This document shows, piece by piece, positions 55,101 through 64,000 of a stretch of DNA of 64,000 nucleotides. Origin of the DNA: Lepidodermella squamata (taxonomy: Eukaryota; Gastrotricha); the NCBI GenBank assembly GCA_047495785.1, contig JBLDXI010000017.1, positions 2,046,001-2,110,000 on the forward strand, read 5' to 3'. Position 1 is the stretch's first letter. The number at the start of each line of letters is the position of its first letter. The notes below the pieces were generated by a model. The model had not been told where the DNA came from and did no database searches. It was given only the letters and a program-made list of their open reading frames with translations. A program made the translations under genes and the position numbers.

Positions 55101-58100
55101 GAAGCGATATTGGTCAGTTCTACAAGTTTGTATAACTAGTTTGAAGGAATGATTAGAACGAGTGACGTTAGAATTAAATTTTAGCTTGTCAGAAAGATTA
55201 CAGCGAACTTCATTTTTTATAATTTTGAACAGTAAGACCAGGTCAGCTCTCAAGCGTCGCAGTTCAAGAGATGGAATATGGAGCTGTTGTAGTCGTAAAG
55301 AGTATGAGGGTCGTGGATCAGATATTTTTCTACAGAATAGGCGACGAGTGAAGTAAGATTGAACTTTTTCGATTTTATTAATTAACGTTTTCGTGTAGGG
55401 AGACCAGATCGGGGACGCATAGTCAAGAAGAGGTCGCACGTATACACAGTAGGCGCGAACTAACGTAGCTTTATCGCGAGATTTGAAGGCACGAAAGATA
55501 AGGTTGATACGTTGCATCGATTTCTTTACTATAGAGTCAATATGGTCACAAAAAGAGAGACGATCGTCAATCAGGACCCCTAGGTCCCTGATGGAATTGA
55601 CTTTACCAAGAGAGTGATCGCCAATTTTATATTCAGTTTTTGGATTATTTTTACCAAGATGTAAGCATGCACATTTCGAAACAGAGAGTTGAAGTTGCCA
55701 GCAGGAAGTCCAATCATAAACTCGATCGAGTGCACGATTCATTTCTATTGGACTATCGTCATCATTCAAAAACATAACGTAGAGTTTACAGTCATCTGCG
55801 AATAAACGGATTTTAATGTTTCCCGGTAGATTCTCGTGAATGTCATTTATAAAAAGGAGGAAGAGAAGGGGCCCCAGGACAGAGCCCTGGGGAACCCCGC
55901 TAGTAACGTCGCATTTTTCACTCTTTTTCTTGTTGACAATAACGGACTGAGTTCGATCAAGCAAAAAATTTTCGATCCAACACAAAGGTTTGCTGGAGAT
56001 TCCATAAGATTTCAGCTTAGCAACGAGTTTTTTATGTGACACCGTGTCGAAAGCCTTTGCGAAGTCCAGGTATATGATATCAACCAGCATATATTTGTCA
56101 AGCGCATACAACCAATCCACACTGCTTTCGAGTAGCTGGGTTAGAGTGGACTTTTTTGATACGAAGCCGTGCTGGAAAGGTGATATGATGTCTAACCTTT
56201 GAAGATAAGATACTAGTTCATCGCGAATAATACGTTCAGCGATTCTGCAAGGCGTGCAGGTCAGAGATATTGGGCGATAATCAGACGCGTTGTGAGAAGC
56301 ACCTTTTTTAGCGATTGGGGTAACAAAAGCCTCTTTCCACATATTGGGTAGTTTACCAGATTCGAAGGAAAGTTTTAAGAGAGAAGTTATCGGCATGGCG
56401 AGTTCATTGCTTAGTTCTTTATAGAACGCTGTCGGTAGTCCATCAGGGCAGATCGCATAGGAATTTTTTAGTTCATTTATAGCACAACGCACCTTTTTTT
56501 AAGTAATACTAATAGAGGTAAAAACTTGATCGCCATTGACACGTGTCGGGAGAGGAGGAGTTACGTTATTATCTTTTGTGAAGACGGATGAGAATTGTTC
56601 ATTCAGAACGGTAGCTTTCGAAACGTAATTTCATGCCGTCGTAGGCATGGGCAACTAATATGTAGGCATTATATATGTAAGTATACATGATATCTTGTAT
56701 GAATTTATCCTAGTACCTAATACCCGAAAAACCCGGAACTTACCTGAAATTACCAAGCCTAACGTTTGGGACAATACGGTCACCCCGGCCATGCCATTAT
56801 CAACATTTTACAGCTGTGTTATTGCAGGTTCTACTAGAAAAACAATGAAATCCACGAGAAGCCACCTTTTTCTTGGATTCGCAGGGTCTCGAAGTATTAA
56901 GGGAGCTCGTTATTATGGGTGAATGGGATTCTGGGGCCAGCTTTAAATAGATCCCGAAGTTTCAACTTGCTCAATTTAATTGATTAATAAGTCATCCAAA
57001 TAACTATCCTCGAAAAAAAACCGAAAGGGCCTGAATTCGGACTCCCATGGGGTCGAATATCGGAATTTTTTCCACTTTCACGCCTTTTTACGGGATTTCG
57101 GCCATAAAACACAACCATTTCAAATTTCTGACTTGAGACCACCCCCGAGTAGAAAACCAATTTTTCGCTTGAATTGACTGTAAATAGTATATCCGCAAAA
57201 ATATCATATCTGATGTCCTTGTAACCTCTGATAATACCGATCGGTAATACCGGGTATTTTTCGGGTTTTAGCCTGTTTTCAAGCCCTTATTTTCGCCCAT
57301 CTTCGCTAGAGACGATGTAATATTGTTAACCATGGTGTTATTCATGTTTTTCATGCATAATTTGGCTCATAGAGCCGATATCCAGGTGGAATCAGGTGTT
57401 ATACCATCCACGCGCTCCGAAAGTTCGTTCGCCTGTTGGGGACTGGCTAGGGTTACCAAATTTGAATGGCTAAGTGAGCATCTCGTTTTCCTTCGAGGTC
57501 TAACCATTCCAGCTCGGTACGAAGAGAACTAGCATCGGCATGCTCATGCGCGTTCACAAATATGCGCGCCGCAATTCAGTTTGAGACCATTTATCGCCAG
57601 TTGGCGCAAAATATCTCTTCCTTGCTTTGGCGCATGTTATCTTCTTTCCATCAACTTTGAGTGAATTCGATACCAGCCACTGAATAAATCTGTGTGTTTT
57701 CCTTTGGCAGTTCAGCAGTTGAAAATTTAAGCAGTAGATGGAACAGTTTTAAACACCAAAAAGCTCATATTAGCCCTGAAACGAATCCCCAGCCGAAGAA
57801 CTTGCGTTTAAAAGTTGTAGCTCTTGACCCTTTTTAGCTCTCAGCAGAAAAACATTCGAATTTCTTCCTCGCTTCGCTCGCCTTATCCTACCTTAATTTA
57901 ATCAGGTTCGCCAACTCTGTTGCCTTCAAAGCCAGAAAAGCGAAATATTGATATTGATATCTGCACTTGGCACAACCTTAAATTTTATTTCTGAACTCGA
58001 GCTTATAGCCAAGTCTACTTGAATTTTTTGGTTTATTTTTCAGGCTGCTATTGATGCCGAGGTCAAAGTTTTGTTGAACTTAAAGGCCGAGTACGCCAAG

Positions 58101-60959
58101 GCAGCTGGTAAAGACTGGGCCCCCGCTTCTGGCGCCGACTCTGGCAAACGTCCGGAAAAGCCCAAGGCTGAGGCGAAGAAACCCGAGGCGAAGAAAGCCG
58201 AGCCGAAAAAGGAGGAAGCGAAGCAAGGTGGTGACAAAAAAGTGACCCGTCTTGGCCTTGAGGCGAAGAAGGAGGACGATTTCTCCGAGTGGTACTCGCA
58301 GGTCATTACCAAGGCTGAGCTTATTGAATACTACGACATCTCCGGTTGTTATGTCCTGCGTCCCACTGCATACGCCATCTGGGAGCGGATCCAAGCGTTT
58401 TTCGACGCTAAGATCAAACAGCTGGGTGTTGAAAACTGCTATTTCCCGCTGTTCGTCTCCAAAGCAGCACTGGAGCGTGAGAAGACCCACATTAGCGATT
58501 TCGCTCCTGAGGTCGCTTGGGTGACAAAATCCGGCGGTTCAGATCTGGCTGAGCCTATTGCTATCCGCCCGACCTCGGAGACCGTTATGTACCCGGCTTA
58601 CGCTCGTTGGGTTCAGAGCTATCGCGATCTGCCAATCCGCCTTAACCAATGGTGTTCCGTCGTTCGGTGGGAGTTCAAAAATCCCCAGCCGTTCATTCGA
58701 ACCCGCGAGTTTTTGTGGCAGGAGGGCCATTCGGCTTTCGCGACTCTCGAGGAGGCGAAGAAGGAAGTTTTCGACATTCTGGACTTGTACGCCCAAGTCT
58801 ATGAGAACCTTCTCGCCATTCCTGTCGTCAAGGGCAAGAAGACGTTGAAGGAGCGTTTTGCTGGCGCCGATTTTACCACCACGACTGAGCTGTATATTCC
58901 GATGTCTGGCCGTGGTCTGCAGGGTGCAACTTCTCACCATCTCGGCCAGAACTTCTCGAAAATGTTCGGCATCGAGTTTGAAGATCCTGAAAACCCGTCG
59001 AAGAAGGCGTATGCCTACCAGAACTCATGGGGCCTGTCCACCCGATCAATCGGCGCCCTTGTTATGATTCACGGCGATAACAACGGCATGATTTTGCCTC
59101 CTCGTGTTGCTATCAGCCAGGTAATGAAATGCTCCAAAATTTAAGAATTTTTTAATTTGGTAATTATAGGTGGTTATTGTTCCTGTTGGTATTACTGCTA
59201 ACACCAGCGAAGCCGAAAAGACCGAGCTGTACAGCGCGGCTAACAAGCTGGCCGATCAACTGATCACCGCTGGTGTTCGTGTCAAGACCGATCTGCGCGA
59301 TAACGTGACGCCCGGTTGGAAATTCAATCACTGGGAACTCAAGGGCATTCCGATCCGCATCGAAGTCGGCCCGCGCGAGTTGAAGACCGGTGACTACGTC
59401 TTGGTTCGTCGCGATACCGGCGAAAAGGCGACCCACAAGCTCGCCGAGGCTGCGACGACTGTCAACGGTGTTCTCGAGGCTATCCACAAGCACCTCTATG
59501 ATAAGTAAGTTCAGTCCGATTTCTCGATTTTCCGCTTTTAAGGTGGAATTTTTCAAATCTGATTAAAATGGGGGTTTGGTTGATTCCGCTTTCAAGATCA
59601 ATGAAGAAGTTTGAATCGAACGAAAACTGAAAATTTCTCTAATATTTGTTTGAAATTTGAAATGCGAAGGTGCAAATTTTCAATGCTCGCGTTTTTGCTA
59701 AGAATTACTTATTGTGTGTGCTTTTTATTGAGGGAAATATTTTTCACTCGTCGCCCGTTAACTCAATCATATACTTCATTATACACGGTGAGGATGGGGC
59801 ACGATCCCAACCCGGAAGCAGTGCTTTGCCTATCTGCGCTCAGATCGCTCGATATAATACTGCCCGTACGCAACGTTTATGCTAAATCGTAGTAATTTCA
59901 ACAAATGCCGCATGAGTGGACACGGGCAAGCGCAGGGATGATTGTTGTGCGCGCGTTGATACCGTTGCCTGAGCGCGTCCGAGCAGTTTCGGAGTTGATG
60001 CCCCAAAAGCGATGCAACGTTCAATAAACAGCAAGCAAAATTATGGCTTGAAAAAATGGGAAAAGTTGAAATCTTCGACTATGTTCGGCTCGTTTCAATC
60101 GCCTACCGCAGCCTACGTAGTCCGAAAAGATTTCAGACCGTCGCACAAATTTATACTCAGGTGCTCAAGTGAAGTGACAGCTGATCCCAAGCCAGCGGGC
60201 CCTTGAAGTTTGACTAAGTTGGGCTGCGCCTGTTTTCCGACGGTTTCAGTCAGTTTTGAATCAGATTATGATTTACCAAATTTTTTGGACTTTAACTGTT
60301 CTTAAACGAGCTTTTACAGAGGGAATTGCAAAGCCTTCCCTTGAATCCGCAACCTGAGCTGAATAATGCGGGAATCCTGTTGTGATAAATTGGCTCCACC
60401 GGCGTGTTTCACATTTTTTCTTAAAATTTCCAGCTAGCGGCATGAGACGCAATGTTATAAACTGATGCTAAAAAGTTTTATCTATAAAAATATCGACCAT
60501 TTCTTAGCGGCATCACAACAATACTCTCCTTTTTAATTATGAATTCCAATTTTTAATTGAAAAAAGGGGTTCAGGGCGTAGTGAAATCAAAGAATCGTGC
60601 ATTTTCAAGTCATTTTTCACTTGTTAACAGTCGTTTAATGATTATCAATTATTTTTAGGGCGAAAGCGGCTCGCGATTCGCACACTGTGACTTGCACCGA
60701 GTGGTCAGACTTCGTGGCTGGACTCGCGCAACGCAAAGTCATCCTCGCCCCATTCTGCGGTGCTGTTTCCTGCGAAGAGACAATCAAGGACGAGAGCGCG
60801 AAACAGGCGGCGGCGGGCGACGGCACCCTGTCAATGGGCGCCAAGAGCTTGTGCATTCCCTTCGAACAGCCGCAGCTGCCGGCCAACGCCAAGTGCATCA
60901 ACCCGCACTGCACATCGGCGCCCAAGGAAGGATTCACCCTGTTCGGCCGCAGCTATTAG
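49154..60959 (+). CDS. EPRS1: Bifunctional glutamate/proline-tRNA ligase, nine exons
   Basis: Exons 49154-49287, 49341-49437, 49490-49652, 49716-51405, 51674-51911, 52066-52317, 58044-59120, 59170-59504, 60659-60959 give 1428 aa (human about 1512). Order: GST-like N-terminus ([24 protein letters not shown]), GluRS core with HIGH in [11 protein letters not shown] (about residue 216) and KMSKS-like MSKRK (about 438), anticodon-binding barrels, two WHEP repeats ([30 protein letters not shown]) where human has three, then ProRS: class II motif 2 ([20 protein letters not shown]), motif 3 ([14 protein letters not shown]), anticodon-binding domain and the C-terminal zinc domain ending LFGRSY. The final zinc pair is CxxxxC (CINPHC). 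It charges tRNA-Glu and tRNA-Pro in the cytosolic multi-synthetase complex. Intron 6 (5.7 kb) holds a LINE and two MITEs. A T-rich acceptor-like AG ends 24 bp before the ATG. Confidence 0.96.
52921..53095. mobile_element. Tc1/mariner-like MITE in EPRS intron 6
   Basis: Arms of about 50 bp at 52921-52975 and 53041-53094 are inverse, sharing AATTCCGAAGGTGAATTCGA and ATCGATTTAATGAG. The right terminus reads CAGGGTGGCC and is followed by TA, as in mariner-type elements; the left terminus is decayed. No coding capacity. Confidence 0.65.
53140..53411. mobile_element. 272-bp TIR element in EPRS intron 6
   Basis: Ends GGTGTGCCGACAAATGAGT and, inverted, GGTGTGACGACAAATGAGT match at 17 of 19 positions. 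The interior has repeated GCAAATGT/CAAGTG motifs like those in the astacin-intron element. No coding capacity, and no obvious target duplication. Confidence 0.6.
54803..56630 (-). mobile_element. 5'-truncated non-LTR retrotransposon (jockey/CR1-type reverse transcriptase)
   Basis: The minus-strand frame 56492-55059 (477 codons) encodes a reverse transcriptase: [76 protein letters not shown] and the catalytic LFADDCKLY, then the thumb/C-terminal part ([26 protein letters not shown]). Coding similarity continues upstream to about 56630 (LNEQFSSVF) across one in-frame stop. The endonuclease and ORF1 are absent, so the copy is 5'-truncated. The 3' end is a short AATAC pentamer array (54804-54825), a tail type seen in CR1-group elements rather than poly(A). 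Inserted antisense in EPRS intron 6. Confidence 0.88.
59790..60010 (+). repeat. Third copy of the 38740-39310 repeat family
   Basis: It shares CGCAACGTTTATGCTAAATC and CACGGGCAAGCGCAGG with the pair at 38740-38910 and 39130-39310. It lies in EPRS intron 8. Confidence 0.6.
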
Positions 60960-61335
60960 ACGCCTCTAACATTATGACTGTCTACTAAGAAGTGAAAACA
61001 TAGGTCTTATTCCGTGAGAGTTGTTAAAGTTGATAGTATGGTATATTGCTGCGTGTGGTTGAGCGCACCTTAAAAATATTATTCGCGAATATTTACTTGA
61101 GCCATGATTTATTCCAGAGTTATTTGGGATCATAGCGATCTACCCAGTGCTTGATGGGCCTTAATTCATGACCGTCAACTCTTGCGTTGATCGCTTTTGT
61201 GCACCAACTTATGAAGGGCTTCGTCGATATCTTTGAGTTGCAAAAAAATAAAACACAAGAAATACAAAAGATTTTCGATTTATTAAAGCATCGATTATGA
61301 TCAAGGGTGAAGTCAAGAAATGAGAGGCGAGTCTT
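60960..61335. other. Convergent 3' ends of EPRS and ShKT-like gene 1
   Basis: AATAAA on the plus strand near 61246 suits EPRS, and AATAAA on the minus strand near 61280 suits the opposing gene, so the two 3' ends would meet or overlap. Nothing else is seen. Confidence 0.45.
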
Positions 61336-62028
61336 TTATTCGCAGTAATTGCAGCTTTGTTTGCACCACCAGTAGCCGAGTCGTTTTATGCTGGAGAAAT
61401 CCTGACGCGGATCAGTGCGGTCCAACGACTGAAGCTCTGGTGCTTGGCAGAATGTCACACCCTGTTCTTCAATCCACTTGGTGCAGACATCGTGCTCGCC
61501 AGACTCACCATAAGACGCAGCATCTTCGCATTGGCCTAAAAATATTTCAATAAGACCTGCCTCGAGAGTATCCATTTTTTCATATACCTTGAAATGCTTC
61601 TTGAATAGTTTTTTGCTCGAGCCAGAATTCTAGCAACTCAGCTGATGGTGTATTCGTGGGCGGCGGCTCTTTCAAAATCTCGCTGGTTTCCAATAAATTC
61701 GCGTGGGTGATGTTGAGCTCACGGCCCGGAAACACGCATCCAAAGCAGTGCTTCGGGCAGTTGAACCAGATATTATCGAGCAACTTGTAGACGATCGATC
61801 CATCGGGACGGCGGTAGTTGCAGCGATTACCTGGAAATTTTTTCATAAAATAGCAATTCAAATGTCGAAAATCTTATTACTAGTGGTGTCACTCTCCTGA
61901 GTACACCACTCTGAATCTTCATTGGGACAAGTGTCGGTAAAAATTAGCTCGACTTGCTCGCCCTCGGCGTTAGATCCGGCCGCGTCAAGAAATAGAAAAA
62001 GCGCAATCACCAGTAAATATCGCATCAT
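61336..62028 (-). CDS. Secreted protein with two ShKT-like cysteine modules, gene 1 of a tandem pair
   Basis: Three minus-strand exons, 62028-61893, 61830-61588 and 61535-61336 (phases 1,1; introns 62 and 52 bp), give 192 aa. The first ATG starts a signal peptide (MMRYLLVIALFLFLDAAGS). Module 1: C-x7-C-x5-C then NCPKHCFGC. Module 2, near the C-terminus: CEDAASYGESGEHDVC ... WWCKQSCNYC. Both have the ShKT-like pattern of six Cys ending CxxxCxxC. The linker is Pro/Thr/Glu-rich. ShKT modules occur in cnidarian potassium-channel toxins but also in many enzymes and structural secreted proteins of nematodes and other animals. No channel-blocking role can be claimed, and the Lys-Tyr dyad typical of toxins is not evident. 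It is a tandem paralogue of 62377-63252. Confidence 0.75.
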
Positions 62029-62376
62029 TTTTGCCAGCAATCTCGGAAAATGAGCGGCAGTGCGCCAGAACTGTGGCGCGCTAAGGAGGTTTCCGGTGGT
62101 AATAAAACCTTTTTTATTACACGCACGTTGTTTTATTACCTTTTTGATTTGTGGGGCGCACTCGCTCATTTGACAGGTTCAGCAAACGTGCGGGTACCAA
62201 GCGCGTATTGATCGAAGAGGATATAAAACAGAATACTTCCACATGATAAAATTTATTTCAGACAATATTTACAAGCGTGTCAAATCGGCTACTTTTGATG
62301 TTTCGGGTGCGACGAATGATTTTCATGCATTCACAATTTATTAAGCTAGGTTGATGACGTAAAGGGTGAAAAGCGA

Positions 62377-63252
62377 TTAAAAGCTGAAAAAGTGGTGGCT
62401 GATGACATCCTTTTGGCGAGAGCACAGCTGGCAGGTCTCACGACACCACCAATGCATGCCGTCCTTGAGGTTAGGCGGCAAGTTGTACGTAGCGATCGCG
62501 TCAGCGTTGTTGGGCGTAACGATATCTTGGCAATGCTTGTATTCCGTTCCGTCCGAACGCGTCGACGTAGCAGCAACGAACTCAGTTGTCTTCAATTCGT
62601 CCTTCCACTTCTCACAAATCGTCGAATTAGAGGCCTCGTCGACGTATTCGTCCTGCGCAGCATCCTCCGCATTTTCGCACACTAAACATAAAATTATGTT
62701 TGAAAACAATTCCACTATTATTTAGTTATTACCGAACAAATGCTCCAAAACCGCATTGACTTCCAGCCACCTGTCGATATCAACATCAACAGAGTGTTGA
62801 GCGACTTTCCCGATGAGCGAGCTATCGGTGATTCGGTTATTTACTGAAGAAAATAGGGAATATAAAAATATTGCACGTTTTATTGGGAATAAATTACGAA
62901 ATTTCTCCGAATCGCTGATGACGCTAGCTGGAACTTTCGGGTTTTTATGAAGATCGCAATTGAAGCAAGTTTTAGGGCAGTTGTGCCACAAGTTCTCCAA
63001 CAACTTGAAAACAATGGTTTTTTTCTCCGAGGATGAGCTCATCGAACGGTAGAAACCATCGCAGCCGCGCCGCTCGCTCGTCGTACTCTCCAAATATCGG
63101 CACCAATCCGCTGCAATAGCATTATCTTCGCACGTATTGCCTGCTGCCGGCTTCTCTTCCTTCGCAGCGCCTTCGATCTCTACTTCTTGAGAGAAAATCG
63201 AAGTCAGACCAGAAATGAGGATGAGACACCACAGACCACACAGTCGCGGCAT
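62377..63252 (-). CDS. Secreted protein with two ShKT-like cysteine modules, gene 2 of a tandem pair
   Basis: Minus-strand exons 63252-62898, 62843-62733 and 62681-62377 (phases 1,1) give 256 aa. Intron 1 is 54 bp and divisible by three, so its retention would also keep the frame; its AT-richness and GT-AG ends favour splicing. A signal peptide (CGLWCLILISGLTSIFS) is followed by module 1 (CEDNAIAADWC ... NCPKTCFNC) and module 2 (CENAEDAAQDEYV ... HWWCRETCQLC), the same order as gene 1, with a longer linker and a His/Phe-rich tail. Shared order, Cys spacing and a phase-1 intron before module 2 show tandem duplication. Function is unknown: secreted, disulphide-rich. Confidence 0.75.
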
Positions 63253-64000
63253 CGTGTTGTAGTTTTCCTGAATACCAACCCAAGGCGAAAGAAAATGAGG
63301 GAGCGAATAATATACGCTGCTGCGCGGGCCAAATATTCGCGTTAATGGCCTGGCTTTTTCGCCGAAGAGGAATGTTTTATGGCTGCGCGCGGCAGCATCG
63401 CAACTCCGTGCGCTTCCCGATCGCGGCCAACATTTTTATTGCCTCGGGTGCTCGCTACATTTGACAGGCGCGGATATAATTAACCGCAAATGTCAAGTGA
63501 GTAAGCTCATAAAAAATCTACCGATTCTACATCATAAGAACAGTCAATGTGTATGCAATTTCAAAGGTGCCGATGTTGATGCGAAAATAACGATAATAAT
63601 AATAAGAAAAATAATTATTAGTTACCATAGCGTAAATTATTGAAAACAGAATCCAAGAAACTGACGGCTTTGTAGTTTTTCGCAATTTTGGGTGTTTTTG
63701 GAAACATAAGACTCACAGTACATGAAAATTAGAAGGCCGTGTAAAATTATACTAATTTGGTATAATATATTCACGTTTCCCGGTAAATATAATACTCATG
63801 AGGCGCGGTTACCACTGTTAAATTTCACCCTTGATAATATGTTGATTGTTTGTTTTCAGACTATTTGCCGCTGAGCACCCAAACTATCATCCGGGCTTGA
63901 ATAAATAGGTTGTTGATGGAAGGTGCGCACTTTGTGCACTGTTTTTTTTTTGCTAGCTTGGATCATCAGTCCATGAATATGATTACAAAGTACGAATTCA
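63253..64000. other. Upstream flank of ShKT-like gene 2
   Basis: No further gene recognised. The first 100 bp presumably contain the promoter of the minus-strand gene; no clear TATA box. The rest is AT-rich. Confidence 0.4.

Noticed and set aside
1-64000. CRISPR arrays, bacterial operons, rRNA genes or organellar sequence
   Set aside because: None seen. Spliced metazoan genes across the window show this is eukaryotic nuclear DNA.

Overview
The window is nuclear DNA of an invertebrate animal. The genes are split by GT-AG introns (51 bp to 7 kb). They include clear metazoan orthologues (CPSF2, PLAA, WDR26, a fused glutamyl-prolyl-tRNA synthetase), rhodopsin-family GPCRs, astacins, a MACPF/LDLa/C-type-lectin protein, ShKT-like secreted proteins and a secreted CULT-domain protein. 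The phylum cannot be fixed from sequence alone. Very short introns, genes nested in introns, tightly spaced same-strand genes and ShKT/astacin/CULT secreted proteins suggest a small protostome such as a tardigrade, an early-branching nematode-like worm or a lophotrochozoan. The fused EPRS argues against a Caenorhabditis-like nematode, where the two enzymes are separate.

Layout. 1-5.4 kb: no confident gene. 5.4-22.9 kb (+): three closely spaced genes in the order DUF4062-NACHT NTPase, PLAA, CPSF2. CPSF2 carries two complete antisense genes inside its introns: a MACPF-LDLa-CTLD-LDLa protein in intron 1 and a class A GPCR in intron 3. 22.9-28.6 kb: gene-poor and rich in terminal-inverted-repeat elements. 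28.7-34.8 kb (+): a 96-aa single-pass membrane protein, a paralogue of the nested GPCR, and a double-domain astacin whose second domain has lost all zinc ligands. 34.8-41 kb: a retroelement graveyard (Ty3/Gypsy-like gag and integrase-tail fragments, fold-back repeats). 41.1-47.6 kb (-): WDR26/GID7 in nine exons. Its last intron is packed with small inverted-repeat elements, including a 34-bp perfect hairpin flanked by an 8-bp duplication. 48.4-48.9 kb (+): secreted CULT protein. 49.2-61.0 kb (+): EPRS in nine exons, with a LINE and two MITE-like elements in intron 6. 61.3-63.3 kb (-): two tandem paralogous secreted ShKT-like genes, convergent with EPRS.

The housekeeping genes cover mRNA 3'-end processing (CPSF2), ubiquitin/Cdc48-linked turnover (PLAA), the CTLH/GID E3 ligase (WDR26) and tRNA charging (EPRS). 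The accessory genes are secreted or receptor-like and lie between or inside them. Several plus-strand start codons have a T-rich tract ending in AG close upstream, which could mean spliced-leader trans-splicing and possible polycistronic transcription of NACHT-PLAA-CPSF2. This is inference. Gene models for multi-exon genes were spliced by hand from reading frame, GT/AG sites and family conservation; each reads through with consistent phase.
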